From Actinomadura physcomitrii (GTDB taxonomy: Bacteria > Actinomycetota > Actinomycetes > Streptosporangiales > Streptosporangiaceae), in contig NZ_WBMS02000006.1 in the NCBI RefSeq assembly GCF_008923205.2, positions 1 to 64,000 on the forward strand: a stretch of DNA of 64,000 bases, read 5' to 3'. Below, piece after piece: positions 29,603-38,547 of the stretch. Within the stretch, counting starts at the first letter, position 1. Each line of letters starts with the position of its first letter. Below the pieces are notes generated by a model that saw nothing but the letters and a program-made list of their open reading frames with translations, had not been told where the DNA came from and searched no databases. The position numbers and the translations under genes are program-made.

Positions 29603-32103
29603 GGGGTCCCCGCGTCCGGACCGAGCGCCTGCAGCGCTCGCCCGGCGAACGCCTCGACCTGCGCCGCCCCCGCCCCCGCCGGCGGCAGGGACGCCGCGCG
29701 GCGCTGCTGGTCGCGCTACTGGCCGCGATCTTCATGGTCGGGCTGTCGCCGATGGCCAGCGCCGGCCCGTTCGGGTCCGATCCGTGCAAGCCGGCCGACA
29801 ATCCGGCGCCGGAGGCGTACGGGTCGGGGACGGACGACCTGATCAAGCCGCCCGGGTACCCGGACGCGAAGCTGCGCAAGACGCCGGGCGACCAGCTGAC
29901 CTACTACGACCGGTACGGCACGGCGGGGCAGACCTGGTACGCGGTCGACATGGGCTGCTCGGACGCGATGGCGATGATGGGCAACGCGATCGCGAACACG
30001 ACGTTCACGCTGGTCCGGGCCATCGACCGGACGACGATCAGCATCTACCAGGCGGCGGCGTCGGAGTCGCTGCTCGGCTGGCTGAAGAGCACCGTCGACG
30101 GCGTGATCAGCGGCATGGGCAAGACGTTCAACGCGCGCTACTGGTCGTGGGTGGTCATCCTCGGTGCGATGTGGCTGGCCTGGTGGGGGCTGGTCCGGCG
30201 GCGGGCGAGCAAGGTCACCGAGGGCGTGGTGTGGATGGTCGCCGCGATGGTGGCGCTGATCTGGCTGATCGCTCGGCCCGCGGACTTCACCACGCTGGGC
30301 ACGAAGGTGTCGTCGGCGACGAGCGCGGCGTTCAACGCGGCGCTGCCGCAGAGCGACACGAAGGGCGGCAGATGCATCCCGCCGCCGGACGGCAAGCCGG
30401 ACCCGATGGCGTCGGCGAACCTGGACGCGACGACCCGCAACGCGAACGGGCTGTGGGTGGCGCTGGTCTGCAAGCCGTGGCTGCAGGGCGAGTTCGGCAC
30501 CACCGACCCGAACGCGAAGATCGTCAAGCAGAACGCGGACAAGCTGCTGTCGTCGCAGGCGGTGGACCTGCCGGAGACGTACGGCACCGAGAAGCCCGAT
30601 CTCGGGCAGAAGGCGGACGACTACAAGAGCGTCGCCAAGACGATCAAGGACGACTATCCCGGGACGTACTCGCTGTTCCAGGGCAAGAGCTGGCAGAACC
30701 GGCTGGCGGTGGCGTTCGGCGGGCTGTTCGCGGCGCTGGTCGCCGGGCTGCTGATCATGGTGATCGCGATCGCGCTGATCGTGGTGAAGATCGCGTTCCT
30801 GCTGCTGCTGGTGGCGGGGCCGATCTTCCTCGGGATCGGGATCCATCCGGGGATCGGCCGGGTGATCGCGGTCCGCTGGCTGGAGCTGCTGCTGTCGATG
30901 CTGCTGAAGCAGGCGGCGCTGATCGGCGTGCTGGCGCTGCTGCTGTGGGCCTACGGGCTGATCCTCGGCGAGACGCTGCCGTGGGGCCTGCAGATCCTGC
31001 TGATCGCGCTGGTGACGTTCGCGGCGTTCATCTACCGCAAGCCGTTCCAGCACCTGTTCTCGGCGGTCGGCTACTCGGCGGTCGGGTCGCGGGAGAAGAG
31101 CGAGGCGCACCTGGACAAGTCGGTCGCGGAGGCGCGCAAGAACACGGCGGCCCTGGCGGGCGCCGTGGTGCCGGGCGCGGCCGGGTACCGGCTGGGTCGC
31201 TGGGCGGGCAAGCGGGACGCGGCGGCGGACGCGGCCGGGGCGGGCGCCCTGGCGGACGCGGCGGCCGGCGCGGGCGCCGCGGCGGCCGACCGGCGGGCGG
31301 GGATCACCACGGCCGGGGCCGGGGACGGTCCGTCGCCCGAGGAGGCGCCGGTGCTCGCCGCGAAGCCGCGGACCGGCGGCGTCACCGCGGGGCCGGGACG
31401 GTCCCGGCGCGGCGCGCCCCCGCTGAACCTGCCGTCGCGGACGGCGAAGGTCGTCGACGCGCAGGCCGCCAAGGGCGGTTCGGCGGGCGGCGGTGCGGGG
31501 GCCGGTGCGGGCGCGGTCGCCGCGCGGCCGGGCGGGGTCTCGGGCGGGCGCGCGGGCGGCGGAGGCGCGGTGTCCGGCGGCGCGAAGCCGTCCGGTGGTG
31601 CCGGCTCCGGGACCGGTACGCCGCGTCCGACGTCCTGGGCCGGACGCGGTGGAGGCGGCGGAGTGACCGGCGGCGGTAGCGGCGGCTCCGGCGGGTCGTC
31701 CGGTGGCGGCTCCAACGGTGGCTCCAACGGCGGCTCGGGAGGCAACGGGTCCGGCGGCGGAGGCGGCGGCTGGTTCTCCGGCGGCGGGCGTTCGTCCGGC
31801 TCCACCGAGCGCGGCCGCGGCCGTGCGGGCGGCGGTTCCGGTGGCTCCGGGGGCGGCGCTCCGGCACGCGGTTCCGGCGGCTCCGGCGGTTCCCGTGGGG
31901 CGGGCGGCGGCCCGGCGTCGAACGTCCCCAGGCCACGGGCCGGCGCGGGCGGCGGCGACGCCGCGCCGTCGAACGGCGCTCCGGGCGGGCGGCAGTCGCC
32001 GCCGCCGCTGTGGGGCCGCCGCGGCTCGGAGGAGGGCCCGCCGATCCCGTTCTGGCTGCGTCCGGTCGAGCCCCGCCAGGGCGAGTCCGACCGGGACGAG
32101 TGA
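29599..32103 (+). CDS. VirB6/TcpH-like polytopic channel protein with Gly/Ser-rich tail
   Basis: 834 residues. A signal-like segment (about 34-57) precedes an extracellular domain. Membrane helices lie near 181-199, 205-225, 370-415 (two or three), 425-455 and 463-480, as in VirB6/ConG/TcpH proteins that line the translocation channel. Residues after about 540 form a cytosolic or surface tail dominated by Gly, Ser, Ala and Arg, nearly 300 residues long and without recognisable domains. The start overlaps the virB4 stop and the stop overlaps the next ATG (TGATG). Confidence 0.85.
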   Translation: MRGPRVRTERLQRSPGERLDLRRPRPRRRQGRRAALLVALLAAIFMVGLSPMASAGPFGSDPCKPADNPAPEAYGSGTDDLIKPPGYPDAKLRKTPGDQLTYYDRYGTAGQTWYAVDMGCSDAMAMMGNAIANTTFTLVRAIDRTTISIYQAAASESLLGWLKSTVDGVISGMGKTFNARYWSWVVILGAMWLAWWGLVRRRASKVTEGVVWMVAAMVALIWLIARPADFTTLGTKVSSATSAAFNAALPQSDTKGGRCIPPPDGKPDPMASANLDATTRNANGLWVALVCKPWLQGEFGTTDPNAKIVKQNADKLLSSQAVDLPETYGTEKPDLGQKADDYKSVAKTIKDDYPGTYSLFQGKSWQNRLAVAFGGLFAALVAGLLIMVIAIALIVVKIAFLLLLVAGPIFLGIGIHPGIGRVIAVRWLELLLSMLLKQAALIGVLALLLWAYGLILGETLPWGLQILLIALVTFAAFIYRKPFQHLFSAVGYSAVGSREKSEAHLDKSVAEARKNTAALAGAVVPGAAGYRLGRWAGKRDAAADAAGAGALADAAAGAGAAAADRRAGITTAGAGDGPSPEEAPVLAAKPRTGGVTAGPGRSRRGAPPLNLPSRTAKVVDAQAAKGGSAGGGAGAGAGAVAARPGGVSGGRAGGGGAVSGGAKPSGGAGSGTGTPRPTSWAGRGGGGGVTGGGSGGSGGSSGGGSNGGSNGGSGGNGSGGGGGGWFSGGGRSSGSTERGRGRAGGGSGGSGGGAPARGSGGSGGSRGAGGGPASNVPRPRAGAGGGDAAPSNGAPGGRQSPPPLWGRRGSEEGPPIPFWLRPVEPRQGESDRDE

Positions 32104-32741
32104 TGAACCTGAACGACCGCCAGCGCAAGCTCCTGTTCGCGGGGCTCGTGGTGGTGCTCGCCGCCGTCGGCGTCTACCTGACGCTGGCGGCGCCGGAGCA
32201 CGACCAGGACAAGGCGGACGCGCGCCCGAGCGCGACGGTGACGGCGGGCCCGAGCGCCCCGGCGTCGCCGCCGCCGGGGATCCACAGCACCGTCGACCCG
32301 AAGAACTTCGACATCTACCGGCTGCTGCCGTTCTCGCAGCAGGACTTCGCGACGGCCGCCGACCTCGCGCAGCGGTTCGTCGCGGCGTACGGGACGTACC
32401 GCTACGACGAGGACCCGACCGCCTACATCGGCCGGATGTCCGGCCTGGTCACCGATGACCTGCACGGCCGGCTGGAGGCGGACGCGTCGGCGCCGGGGAT
32501 CCAGGACCAGCGCCGCAAGGAGCAGGTCGTCGCGCAGAGCACCGCGTCGCTCGACCAGGTCCGCACCGTCGAGAACAACTCGATCATCTTCCTCGTGACC
32601 GGCAAGCAGCAGCTCACCAAGAACGGGACGGCGAGCAGCGACAGCAAGCAGTACGCGGTGACCGTGTCCCGCGACGGCGGCTCGCTGAAGGTGTACGCGT
32701 TCGCGGCCGCCGACGCGGGCCAGTCGGGGGACACCGGATGA
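32103..32741 (+). CDS. single-pass membrane protein with NTF2-like extracellular region
   Basis: 212 residues: a short cytosolic lead, one membrane helix at about 9-28 (LLFAGLVVVLAAVGVYLTLA), a Pro/Ala/Ser linker and an extracellular domain of about 130 residues (DLAQRFVAAYGTYRYDEDP, ending YAVTVSRDGGSLKVYAF). The pattern matches half of a TcpC/VirB8-type protein. It overlaps both neighbours by 1-4 bases, so it belongs to the secretion complex; its exact role is unassigned. Confidence 0.8.
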   Translation: MNLNDRQRKLLFAGLVVVLAAVGVYLTLAAPEHDQDKADARPSATVTAGPSAPASPPPGIHSTVDPKNFDIYRLLPFSQQDFATAADLAQRFVAAYGTYRYDEDPTAYIGRMSGLVTDDLHGRLEADASAPGIQDQRRKEQVVAQSTASLDQVRTVENNSIIFLVTGKQQLTKNGTASSDSKQYAVTVSRDGGSLKVYAFAAADAGQSGDTG

Positions 32742-33802
32742 CCCCGAAACGGGTGCTGGCGGCGTGCGCGCTCGCCGCCGCGGCCGCGCTGTTCGTCGCG
32801 CTGATCTTCGTGCCGATCCTGTTCGGCGCGAGCCAGTTCATGTTCGGCGGCAGCGTGAACGGCGGCTGCGTCGACACCTCCGGGGCGGGCGCGCAGCCGG
32901 CGGAGGCGGGCGATGCGCGGTCGATCCCGGCGAACTACCTCGACCTGTACAAGAAGGCCGGCAAGGACTACGGCATCCCGTGGAACGTCCTCGCGGGCAT
33001 CGGCGAGGTCGAGACGGGGCACGGCACGTCCAACGCGCAGGGCGTGCACAGCGGCGAGAACTACGCGGGCGCGGGCGGGCCGATGCAGTTCCTCGCCGCG
33101 ACGTTCAAGTCGTTCGCGGTGGACGGGAACAAGGACGGCAAGAAGGACCGCTACGACCCGGCCGACGCGATCCCGACCGCCGCCGCCTACCTCAAGCACA
33201 ACGGCGCCCCGCAGCGGATGAAGACCGCGATCTTCCAGTACAACCACTCGTGGGACTACGTGGACATGGTCCTGCAGTGGGCGAAGCGCTACGCCGGCGG
33301 CGACTTCGAGGTCGTGCAGTCCAACGGCGTCGACTGCCAGGACAACGAGCTGCCGGCGAACGCGAGCGAGCTGGTCCAGAAGATCATCGCGTTCGCGCTG
33401 GCGCAGCGCGGCAAGCCGTACGTGTTCGGCGCGACCGGCCCGGACGCATGGGACTGCTCCAGCCTGGTGCAGGCGGCGTACCGGGCGGCGGGGCTCGGCA
33501 TCCCGCGCACCACGTTCGAGCAGTGGCCGTTCGGGCTGAAGATCGCCAAGGGCAAGGAGCAGCCCGGCGACCTGGTGTTCTTCAACTCCGGTCCGGGCAC
33601 GTCACCGGACAATCCCGGCCATGTCGGGATGGTCATCGGCAAGGGCAAGATGATCGTGGCGAGCTGCTCGTCGTGCGTGCCCGCGATCGGTGTGAAGACC
33701 TACAAGCGGCCCGACTGGGTGGGCGTGACGCGCCCGCTGGCCAGCCCGAAGCTCAAGGACAAGGTCGCGCAGCTGGCCGCGCAGCAGCAGCCGGGCGGCT
33801 GA
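32738..33802 (+). CDS. CwlT-like two-domain cell-wall hydrolase (lytic transglycosylase + NlpC/P60)
   Basis: 354 residues, secreted or anchored by an N-terminal hydrophobic segment (about 8-30). First domain, about 60-190: MltB-like transglycosylase with GIGEVETGHG (likely catalytic Glu92) and GGPMQFLAATF. Second, about 215-335: NlpC/P60 endopeptidase with Cys240 in WDCSSLVQ and His295 in GHVGMVIG. CwlT of ICEBs1 has the same pairing and opens peptidoglycan for the conjugation channel. Last gene of the operon, overlapping its predecessor as ATGA and followed by a strong terminator. Confidence 0.93.
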   Translation: MTPKRVLAACALAAAAALFVALIFVPILFGASQFMFGGSVNGGCVDTSGAGAQPAEAGDARSIPANYLDLYKKAGKDYGIPWNVLAGIGEVETGHGTSNAQGVHSGENYAGAGGPMQFLAATFKSFAVDGNKDGKKDRYDPADAIPTAAAYLKHNGAPQRMKTAIFQYNHSWDYVDMVLQWAKRYAGGDFEVVQSNGVDCQDNELPANASELVQKIIAFALAQRGKPYVFGATGPDAWDCSSLVQAAYRAAGLGIPRTTFEQWPFGLKIAKGKEQPGDLVFFNSGPGTSPDNPGHVGMVIGKGKMIVASCSSCVPAIGVKTYKRPDWVGVTRPLASPKLKDKVAQLAAQQQPGG

Positions 33803-33811
33803 CCCCGCCGA

Positions 33812-33854
33812 CCGCACTGGACGCCCCGGCGGCCGGCCGGGGCGTCCAGTGCGG
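33812..33854. terminator. strong bidirectional terminator ending the secretion operon
   Basis: Perfect 19-bp inverted repeat (arms 33812-33830 and 33836-33854, core CACTGGACGCCCCGGC) with a 5-base loop between the convergent cwlT-like and RNase genes. Confidence 0.85.
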
Positions 33855-33866
33855 GACTGGCGGGGG

Positions 33867-34292
33867 TCAGCAGCCGAAGTCGATGTCGTAGAACGTGCTG
33901 TAGTGGTCGGGCGTCCAGTACATCCCGTCGTGGCCGAGGTCGTCGGACGTGATGATGCGGCGGGCGCCGCGCGTCGAGCTGCCCGGCGTCTTCACGGTGT
34001 ACTCGTGGTAGTAGCCCTGCGGTTCCTGCGGCAGGAGGCCCTCGCGGTTCTGGAAGACGGTGCCGTCCTGCGGGTACGGGAACGGGCCGCCCTGGTCGAT
34101 GAGGGCGATGGTGTCGTCGGCCTGCGAGGGGAGCGTCGATTCGCAGATGTCCGAGATGGCGGCGGTGGACGGGGCGAGAGCGGTGACGGTGGACGGAGCG
34201 GTGGCGGCGTGCGCCGCGGGCCCGGTGAGCCCTGCGACGAGCAGGGCGGCCGGGAGGAGCGCGCGGCGGAGCCGGTGGCGGGGGGGCGTCAT
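33867..34292 (-). CDS. secreted guanyl-specific ribonuclease, RNase Sa type
   Basis: 141 residues: a cleavable signal peptide (about 1-30, ending AAHAA), then a mature microbial ribonuclease N1/T1 domain. Catalytic residues align with RNase Sa: Glu97 in YYHEYTV, Arg108 and Arg111/112 in TRGARRII, and His130 in DHYSTF. Cys50 and Cys141 should form the conserved disulfide. It cuts RNA after guanosine outside the cell. No barstar-like inhibitor gene is adjacent. Confidence 0.95.
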   Translation of the reverse strand: MTPPRHRLRRALLPAALLVAGLTGPAAHAATAPSTVTALAPSTAAISDICESTLPSQADDTIALIDQGGPFPYPQDGTVFQNREGLLPQEPQGYYHEYTVKTPGSSTRGARRIITSDDLGHDGMYWTPDHYSTFYDIDFGC

Positions 34293-34398
34293 GGAGCGAG
34301 TGTCGCCCGGACGGTTCGCCGCGTCACGGTCGATGCCGTCAATTCAGGGGAAGTTGCCGAGCGCGTCACCGGTGATTCGGCACCGATCGGGGGATTGG

Positions 34399-34923
34399 TC
34401 ACCGGAAGCGCCGCTTGCCGATCACCAGCAGGACGTCCCGCAGCGCGTCGGCGGCGCCGCGGACCGCCTCGGCCGGAACCCCGGCCATCACCTCCCTGTG
34501 CGCGCGCCCCGAGGCCTCCAATCCCAGCGCCGTGACCCGTAGGCCCTCCGCCGTGAGCTGGACGAACCTGCTGCGGGCGTCGCCGGTGTTGGCCTCCCGC
34601 TCGACGTAGCCGGCCTTCTGCAGCCGCTGCAGCACGTTGCTCGTGCCGCCGGAGGTCAGGAACGCCGACCGGGTCAGCTCGCTCGGCCGCAGCCGGTACG
34701 GCTCGCCGGCCCGGTTCAGGGCCGTCAGCACCTCGAACTCGGCGTAGGTGAGCCCGAGCTCGGCCAGCTCCCCGCGCAGCGCCTGCTGGACGAGCGCCCC
34801 GATCCGCGCGGCGCGCTTGCTGACCTCCAGCATCGCCATGACGTCCTCGTCGAGGCCGTCCCGCCGCCAGGCCGCGGCCAGCTCGTCCACCTCGTCACGG
34901 CGTCCGCCGTCGTCATCGCCCAC
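34399..34923 (-). CDS. MarR-family transcriptional regulator
   Basis: 174 residues; winged-helix core with LGLTYAEFEVLTALNRAG, recognition region RPSELTRSAFLTSGGTSNVL and wing EREANTGDARSRFVQLT. GTG 34923 is the first plausible start, giving a charged 40-residue lead; an internal ATG would give a more usual MarR length. It is divergent from an amidohydrolase gene, and nested palindromes fill the 60-bp interval, so it probably represses that gene and itself. Confidence 0.9.
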   Translation of the reverse strand: MGDDDGGRRDEVDELAAAWRRDGLDEDVMAMLEVSKRAARIGALVQQALRGELAELGLTYAEFEVLTALNRAGEPYRLRPSELTRSAFLTSGGTSNVLQRLQKAGYVEREANTGDARSRFVQLTAEGLRVTALGLEASGRAHREVMAGVPAEAVRGAADALRDVLLVIGKRRFR

Positions 34924-34954
34924 AAGCCGAGGATACCGTTCGCCGTATTGCTTT

Positions 34955-34978
34955 CTTAAAAGCTTCTCTTTAAGCTTT
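34955..34978. promoter_or_regulatory. nested palindromes, candidate MarR operator
   Basis: CTTAAA-N8-TTTAAG at 34955-34974 and AAAGCTT-N6-AAGCTTT at 34959-34978 are interleaved in the AT-rich divergent spacer, ending 5 bases before ATG 34984. Binding there would block the amidohydrolase start. Confidence 0.55.
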
Positions 34979-34983
34979 GCGGC

Positions 34984-36270
34984 ATGACATCGCTTCTCCT
35001 CCGCAACGGCACGGTCATCGACACGGCGCCCGCGCCCACCGTCCTCGGGCGCGCCGACGTCCTCGTCGAGGACGGCCGCATCGCCGCCGTCGGCCCCGAC
35101 CTCGCCCCGCCCGCGAACGCCGAAATCCTGGACGCGGCGGGCCGCATCGTGCTGCCCGGCTTCGTCGACACTCACCGGCACACCTGGCAGACCGCGATCC
35201 GCGCGACCCTGCCCGACAGCACGCTGCCCGCCTACCTGCAGCGCGTCCTCGGCGAGCTGGCGCCCCGCCACCAGCCCGACGACGTGTACACCGCGACCCT
35301 CGCCGGCGCGCTGGAATGCCTCGACTCCGGCATCACGACCGTCGTCGACTGGACGCACATCATGTTCAGCCCCGACCACACCGACGCCGACATCGCCGCG
35401 CTCCGCGCGTCCGGGATCCGCGCCGTGTTCGGCTACTGCTACGGCGGCGGCGACGACCTCGCCGCCCTCGCCGCCGAGACGGCCCGCGTCCGCCGCGCGT
35501 ACTTCGACGCGCCGCCCGAGGCGATCTCGATGTGGATGGCCGCGCTCGGCCCGGAGATCGCCGGCGAGGAGCGCGCGCTCGCCGAATGGCGGCTCGCCCG
35601 CGACCTCGACCTGCCGGTCACCGTCCACGCGGGCGGCCACGGCGCCGGGAACGCCGCGCGCGGCCTGGCGTTCCTCGAGGACAACGGCCTGATCGGCCAT
35701 CCCGCCATGTACGTGCACGCCAACTTCTACACCGGCGAGGACTTCAAGAAGATCGCCGCCAACGGCGGCACCGTCTCCGCCACCCCGGCGGTCGAGGCGG
35801 CGCTCGGCATCGGCGACCCGGCCACCGGCCGCTCGCACGCCGCCGGCGTCCCCACCGGCCTCGGCTCCGACGCCGTCACCAGCGGGCCCGGCGACATGTT
35901 CGGCGTCATGCGCGCCGCGTACTTCCTCGAACGCGCCCGCCCGGACGGCGCCGGCACCTGGTTCACCACCGCCGAGGCCCTGCGCGCCGCGACCCTCGGC
36001 GGCGCCGAGACGGCCGGGCTCGCCGGCGTCACCGGGTCCCTCACGCCCGGCAAGCAGGCCGACCTGATCGTCCTGCGGACGGACACCCTCGGCATGGCGG
36101 CCGCGCACGACCCGATCGCGGCCGTGGTCCTGTCCGCCGAGACCCGGCACGTCGACACCGTCCTCGTCGGCGGGCGCGTGCTGAAGCGCGGCGGAGTGCT
36201 GCAAGGCCACGACGTCCCGGCCCTGCTCGGCACGCTGGACGCGGCGGCGGCCCGCATCACCGCCGAATAA
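34984..36270 (+). CDS. metal-dependent amidohydrolase (TRZ/ATZ-like)
   Basis: 428-residue TIM-barrel hydrolase of the chlorohydrolase/cytosine-deaminase-like subfamily. The HxH metal motif is His64/His66 in VDTHRHTW, a further His is in TVHAGGHG, and a catalytic Asp lies in [11 protein letters not shown] composite beta domain uses the first ~55 and last ~70 residues. Family members deaminate or dehalogenate purine-, triazine- or guanidine-like rings; the substrate is not readable. Probably controlled by the divergent MarR protein, perhaps in response to its substrate. Confidence 0.9.
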   Translation: MTSLLLRNGTVIDTAPAPTVLGRADVLVEDGRIAAVGPDLAPPANAEILDAAGRIVLPGFVDTHRHTWQTAIRATLPDSTLPAYLQRVLGELAPRHQPDDVYTATLAGALECLDSGITTVVDWTHIMFSPDHTDADIAALRASGIRAVFGYCYGGGDDLAALAAETARVRRAYFDAPPEAISMWMAALGPEIAGEERALAEWRLARDLDLPVTVHAGGHGAGNAARGLAFLEDNGLIGHPAMYVHANFYTGEDFKKIAANGGTVSATPAVEAALGIGDPATGRSHAAGVPTGLGSDAVTSGPGDMFGVMRAAYFLERARPDGAGTWFTTAEALRAATLGGAETAGLAGVTGSLTPGKQADLIVLRTDTLGMAAAHDPIAAVVLSAETRHVDTVLVGGRVLKRGGVLQGHDVPALLGTLDAAAARITAE

Positions 36271-36310
36271 TCGGGAGGGGATCGTCGGGGGCGCGTGGCA
36301 TGCTGGCGGC

Positions 36311-37087
36311 GTGGAGCCCGAGATACGCGTTCGCATCGCCGAGGACCTGCTGATGTTCCTGCCCGCCGCCCGCCGCGGACCGGTGAGCCGGGCGCCGTGG
36401 GACGGCACGTCCACGCTCGGCCACATCGTCGAGTCGCTCGGAGTCCCGCTCCCCGAGGTCGGCCGGATGACCGTCCGCGGCGAGCCCGCCGAACCGTCCG
36501 CCCGCCCCGCGGCCGGCGACGAGGTGCGGGTGGAGCCCGTGACGCGGCCCCAGCCCGTCCCGCTGGACCCGGGCCAGGACGCGCCCCGCTTCCTCCTCGA
36601 CGTCCACCTGGGCACGCTCGCGCGCCGGATGCGGCTGCTCGGCCTCGACACCGCCTACCACAACGACATGGACGACCCGGCGCTGGTCGTCCAGGCGAAC
36701 GCCGAGCGCCGCGTCCTGCTCACCCAGGACCGCGGCCTGCTGCGCCGCCGCGCGCTCTGGTTCGGCGCCTACGTCCGCGGCTCCCGGCCCGACGGCCAGC
36801 TCCGCGACCTGCTGGACCGCTTCGCGCCCGTGCTCAGCCCGTGGACGCGCTGCACCGCCTGCAACGGCCTCCTCGTGCCGGTCGGCAAGGAGGAGGTCGA
36901 GCGGGACCTCGAGGCGGGCACCCGCCGCAGCTACGACGTCTACGGCCGGTGCGCGGGCTGCGGTCAGGTGTACTGGCGCGGCGCGCACGGCGACCACCTT
37001 GAGAGGATCGTCGAGGAAGCGACCCGTCAGGTCGAGACGGCCCGCGCCGGAACCGCCCGGTCCCGGGCGGCCGTCTCAGACGGGTAG
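36311..37087 (+). CDS. Mut7-C RNase domain protein with N-terminal ubiquitin-like fold
   Basis: 258 residues: about 1-85 is the Mut7-C ubiquitin-like (MoaD-related) domain, and about 90-240 the Mut7-C PIN-type RNase domain (FLLDVHLGTLARRMRLLGLD, VLLTQDRGLLRRRA). The latter ends in a zinc ribbon with two CxxC pairs, CTAC and CAGC. The Asp residues fit a PIN active site, so RNA cleavage is inferred from family. GTG 36311. A NUDIX gene follows within 10 bp, suggesting an operon. Confidence 0.9.
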   Translation: MEPEIRVRIAEDLLMFLPAARRGPVSRAPWDGTSTLGHIVESLGVPLPEVGRMTVRGEPAEPSARPAAGDEVRVEPVTRPQPVPLDPGQDAPRFLLDVHLGTLARRMRLLGLDTAYHNDMDDPALVVQANAERRVLLTQDRGLLRRRALWFGAYVRGSRPDGQLRDLLDRFAPVLSPWTRCTACNGLLVPVGKEEVERDLEAGTRRSYDVYGRCAGCGQVYWRGAHGDHLERIVEEATRQVETARAGTARSRAAVSDG

Positions 37088-37094
37088 GAAGGGG

Positions 37095-37490
37095 CTGGTC
37101 ACCATCGCCGATCTCGTCGTCGTGGGCGCCGCGATCATCAGGGAGGGGCGGCTGCTCGCCGCGCAGCGTGCCGAGCCGCCGCACATGGCGGGCGGCTGGG
37201 AGCTGCCCGGCGGCAAGGTGGACCCGGGCGAGTCCGACGAGGACGCCGTGGTCCGCGAGTGCCACGAGGAGCTCGCCGTCAAGATCCGCCCGCTCCGCCG
37301 CGTCGGCGGCGACTGGCGGCTGAGCGAGCGCGCCGTGCTGCGGGTCTGGACCGCCGAGATCGTCGAGGGCGAGCCGCAGGCCCTGGAGCACCTGGCCCTG
37401 CGCTGGCTGGCCCGCGACGACCTGTACGACGTCGGCTGGCTCCCCGGCGACCGTCCCGTGATCGCCGAACTGGAAGCCGACCTGCGCTGA
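37095..37490 (+). CDS. NUDIX hydrolase (MutT-like)
   Basis: About 132 residues. The Nudix box is GGKVDPGE, seven residues, then RECHEELAV, with Ala replacing the usual Gly near its end. MutT-type enzymes remove oxidised or other nucleoside triphosphates; this specificity is unproven. Start choice is difficult: ATG 36999 would overlap the previous gene by 89 bp, and GTG 37122 would remove the first beta strand (ADLVVVGAAII). CTG 37095 sits directly after TAGGAAGGG and 7 bases past the previous stop. I chose CTG, with low confidence in the exact start. Confidence 0.8.
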   Translation: MVTIADLVVVGAAIIREGRLLAAQRAEPPHMAGGWELPGGKVDPGESDEDAVVRECHEELAVKIRPLRRVGGDWRLSERAVLRVWTAEIVEGEPQALEHLALRWLARDDLYDVGWLPGDRPVIAELEADLR

Positions 37491-37499
37491 CGCCCCGCG

Positions 37500-38528
37500 C
37501 TAGGAGATCCGGTTCGCGCCGGCGTAGTCGGAACGGGTGGAGAGCTTGGAGATCTTCACCACGTCGCCGGTCTGGGGGGCCTGCAGGAACTTGCCGTCGC
37601 CGACGTAGATGCCCATGTGGTGCAGGTTGCTGCCGAAGTAGACCAGGTCGCCGGCGCGCAGCGAGGAGCGCGAGACCTTGGTGCCGAGCTGGTAGAGGTC
37701 GCCGGTGTAGTGCGGCAGGCCCGGCTTGCCGACCTGGGCGTAGGCCCAGACGACGAGGCCGGAGCAGTCGAACGAGCTCGGGCCGGCGGCCCCCCACACG
37801 TAGGGGCTGCCGAGCTTGGTGAGGGCCTTGCGGGCCATCTTCGCGGGCAGGTCCGAGCCCTTGATCGTGGCGGTGAGGCCCGACTTGGGGTCGGTGGTGT
37901 GGGTGGTGGTGAGCTTGTCGAGGCGCTTCATGACCTCGGTCACCTTGGCCTTGGCCGCCTTGCGGGCGGTCTGCACCTTGGCCTGCGCCTGCTTGACCTG
38001 CTCGGTGCGCTCCTGCGCGGCGCGCTGCGCGGCCTCGGCCTGGTCGACCTGCTTCTGCAGGGCGAGGACGGTGGTGGCCTGGTTCTGCTGGAGGTAGGCC
38101 GAGTCGGACAGGCTGTCGGCGCTGCCGCCGGAGCTGAAGATCGCGTCGGGCCCGCCGCTCATGTAGTTGGCGGCGGCGAGCTGCGCCAGCCGCTGGCGGG
38201 CGGGCTCGGTCTGCTGCAGCAGCCGCTGCGCGTACGCGGCGGCCGTTTTCTCGGCCTTCATGGCGTGGCCGAGGTCGACGCGGGTCTTGTTGTACTGCTC
38301 CGTGAGCGTCTCGGCCTCGTCGTTCAGCTCCTTCAGGCTCTGCTTCAGCCCCTTCTCCGTGGTGGGGAGGGGGCTGGGCGAGCCGGTGGCCGCGGGGGCG
38401 GCGGCGGGGCCGAAGGGGGTCGCGGCGTGCGCGGCGACGGGCGCGGTGGTGCCGAGGCCGATGATCAGCACTGCGGCGGTGGTCGCGGTCGGCGCGACGC
38501 GCCGCCGGGATCGGGGGTCCGGTGCCAA
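37500..38528 (-). CDS. secreted coiled-coil NlpC/P60 endopeptidase (RipA/PcsB-like)
   Basis: 342 residues: a long signal peptide (about 1-36), two coiled-coil stretches (about 58-110 and 148-205) and a C40 peptidase domain from 230. That domain has Cys255 in FDCSGLVVWAY and His304 in HHMGIYVG. Such enzymes cleave stem peptides during cell separation or growth, and the coiled coil probably gates or localises activity. The start is TTG 38528, about 9 bases after AGGAG. The leader carries a c-di-AMP riboswitch, so expression should depend on that second messenger. Confidence 0.93.
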   Translation of the reverse strand: MAPDPRSRRRVAPTATTAAVLIIGLGTTAPVAAHAATPFGPAAAPAATGSPSPLPTTEKGLKQSLKELNDEAETLTEQYNKTRVDLGHAMKAEKTAAAYAQRLLQQTEPARQRLAQLAAANYMSGGPDAIFSSGGSADSLSDSAYLQQNQATTVLALQKQVDQAEAAQRAAQERTEQVKQAQAKVQTARKAAKAKVTEVMKRLDKLTTTHTTDPKSGLTATIKGSDLPAKMARKALTKLGSPYVWGAAGPSSFDCSGLVVWAYAQVGKPGLPHYTGDLYQLGTKVSRSSLRAGDLVYFGSNLHHMGIYVGDGKFLQAPQTGDVVKISKLSTRSDYAGANRIS

Positions 38529-38547
38529 GCCGGTGTTCTCCTCTCCT

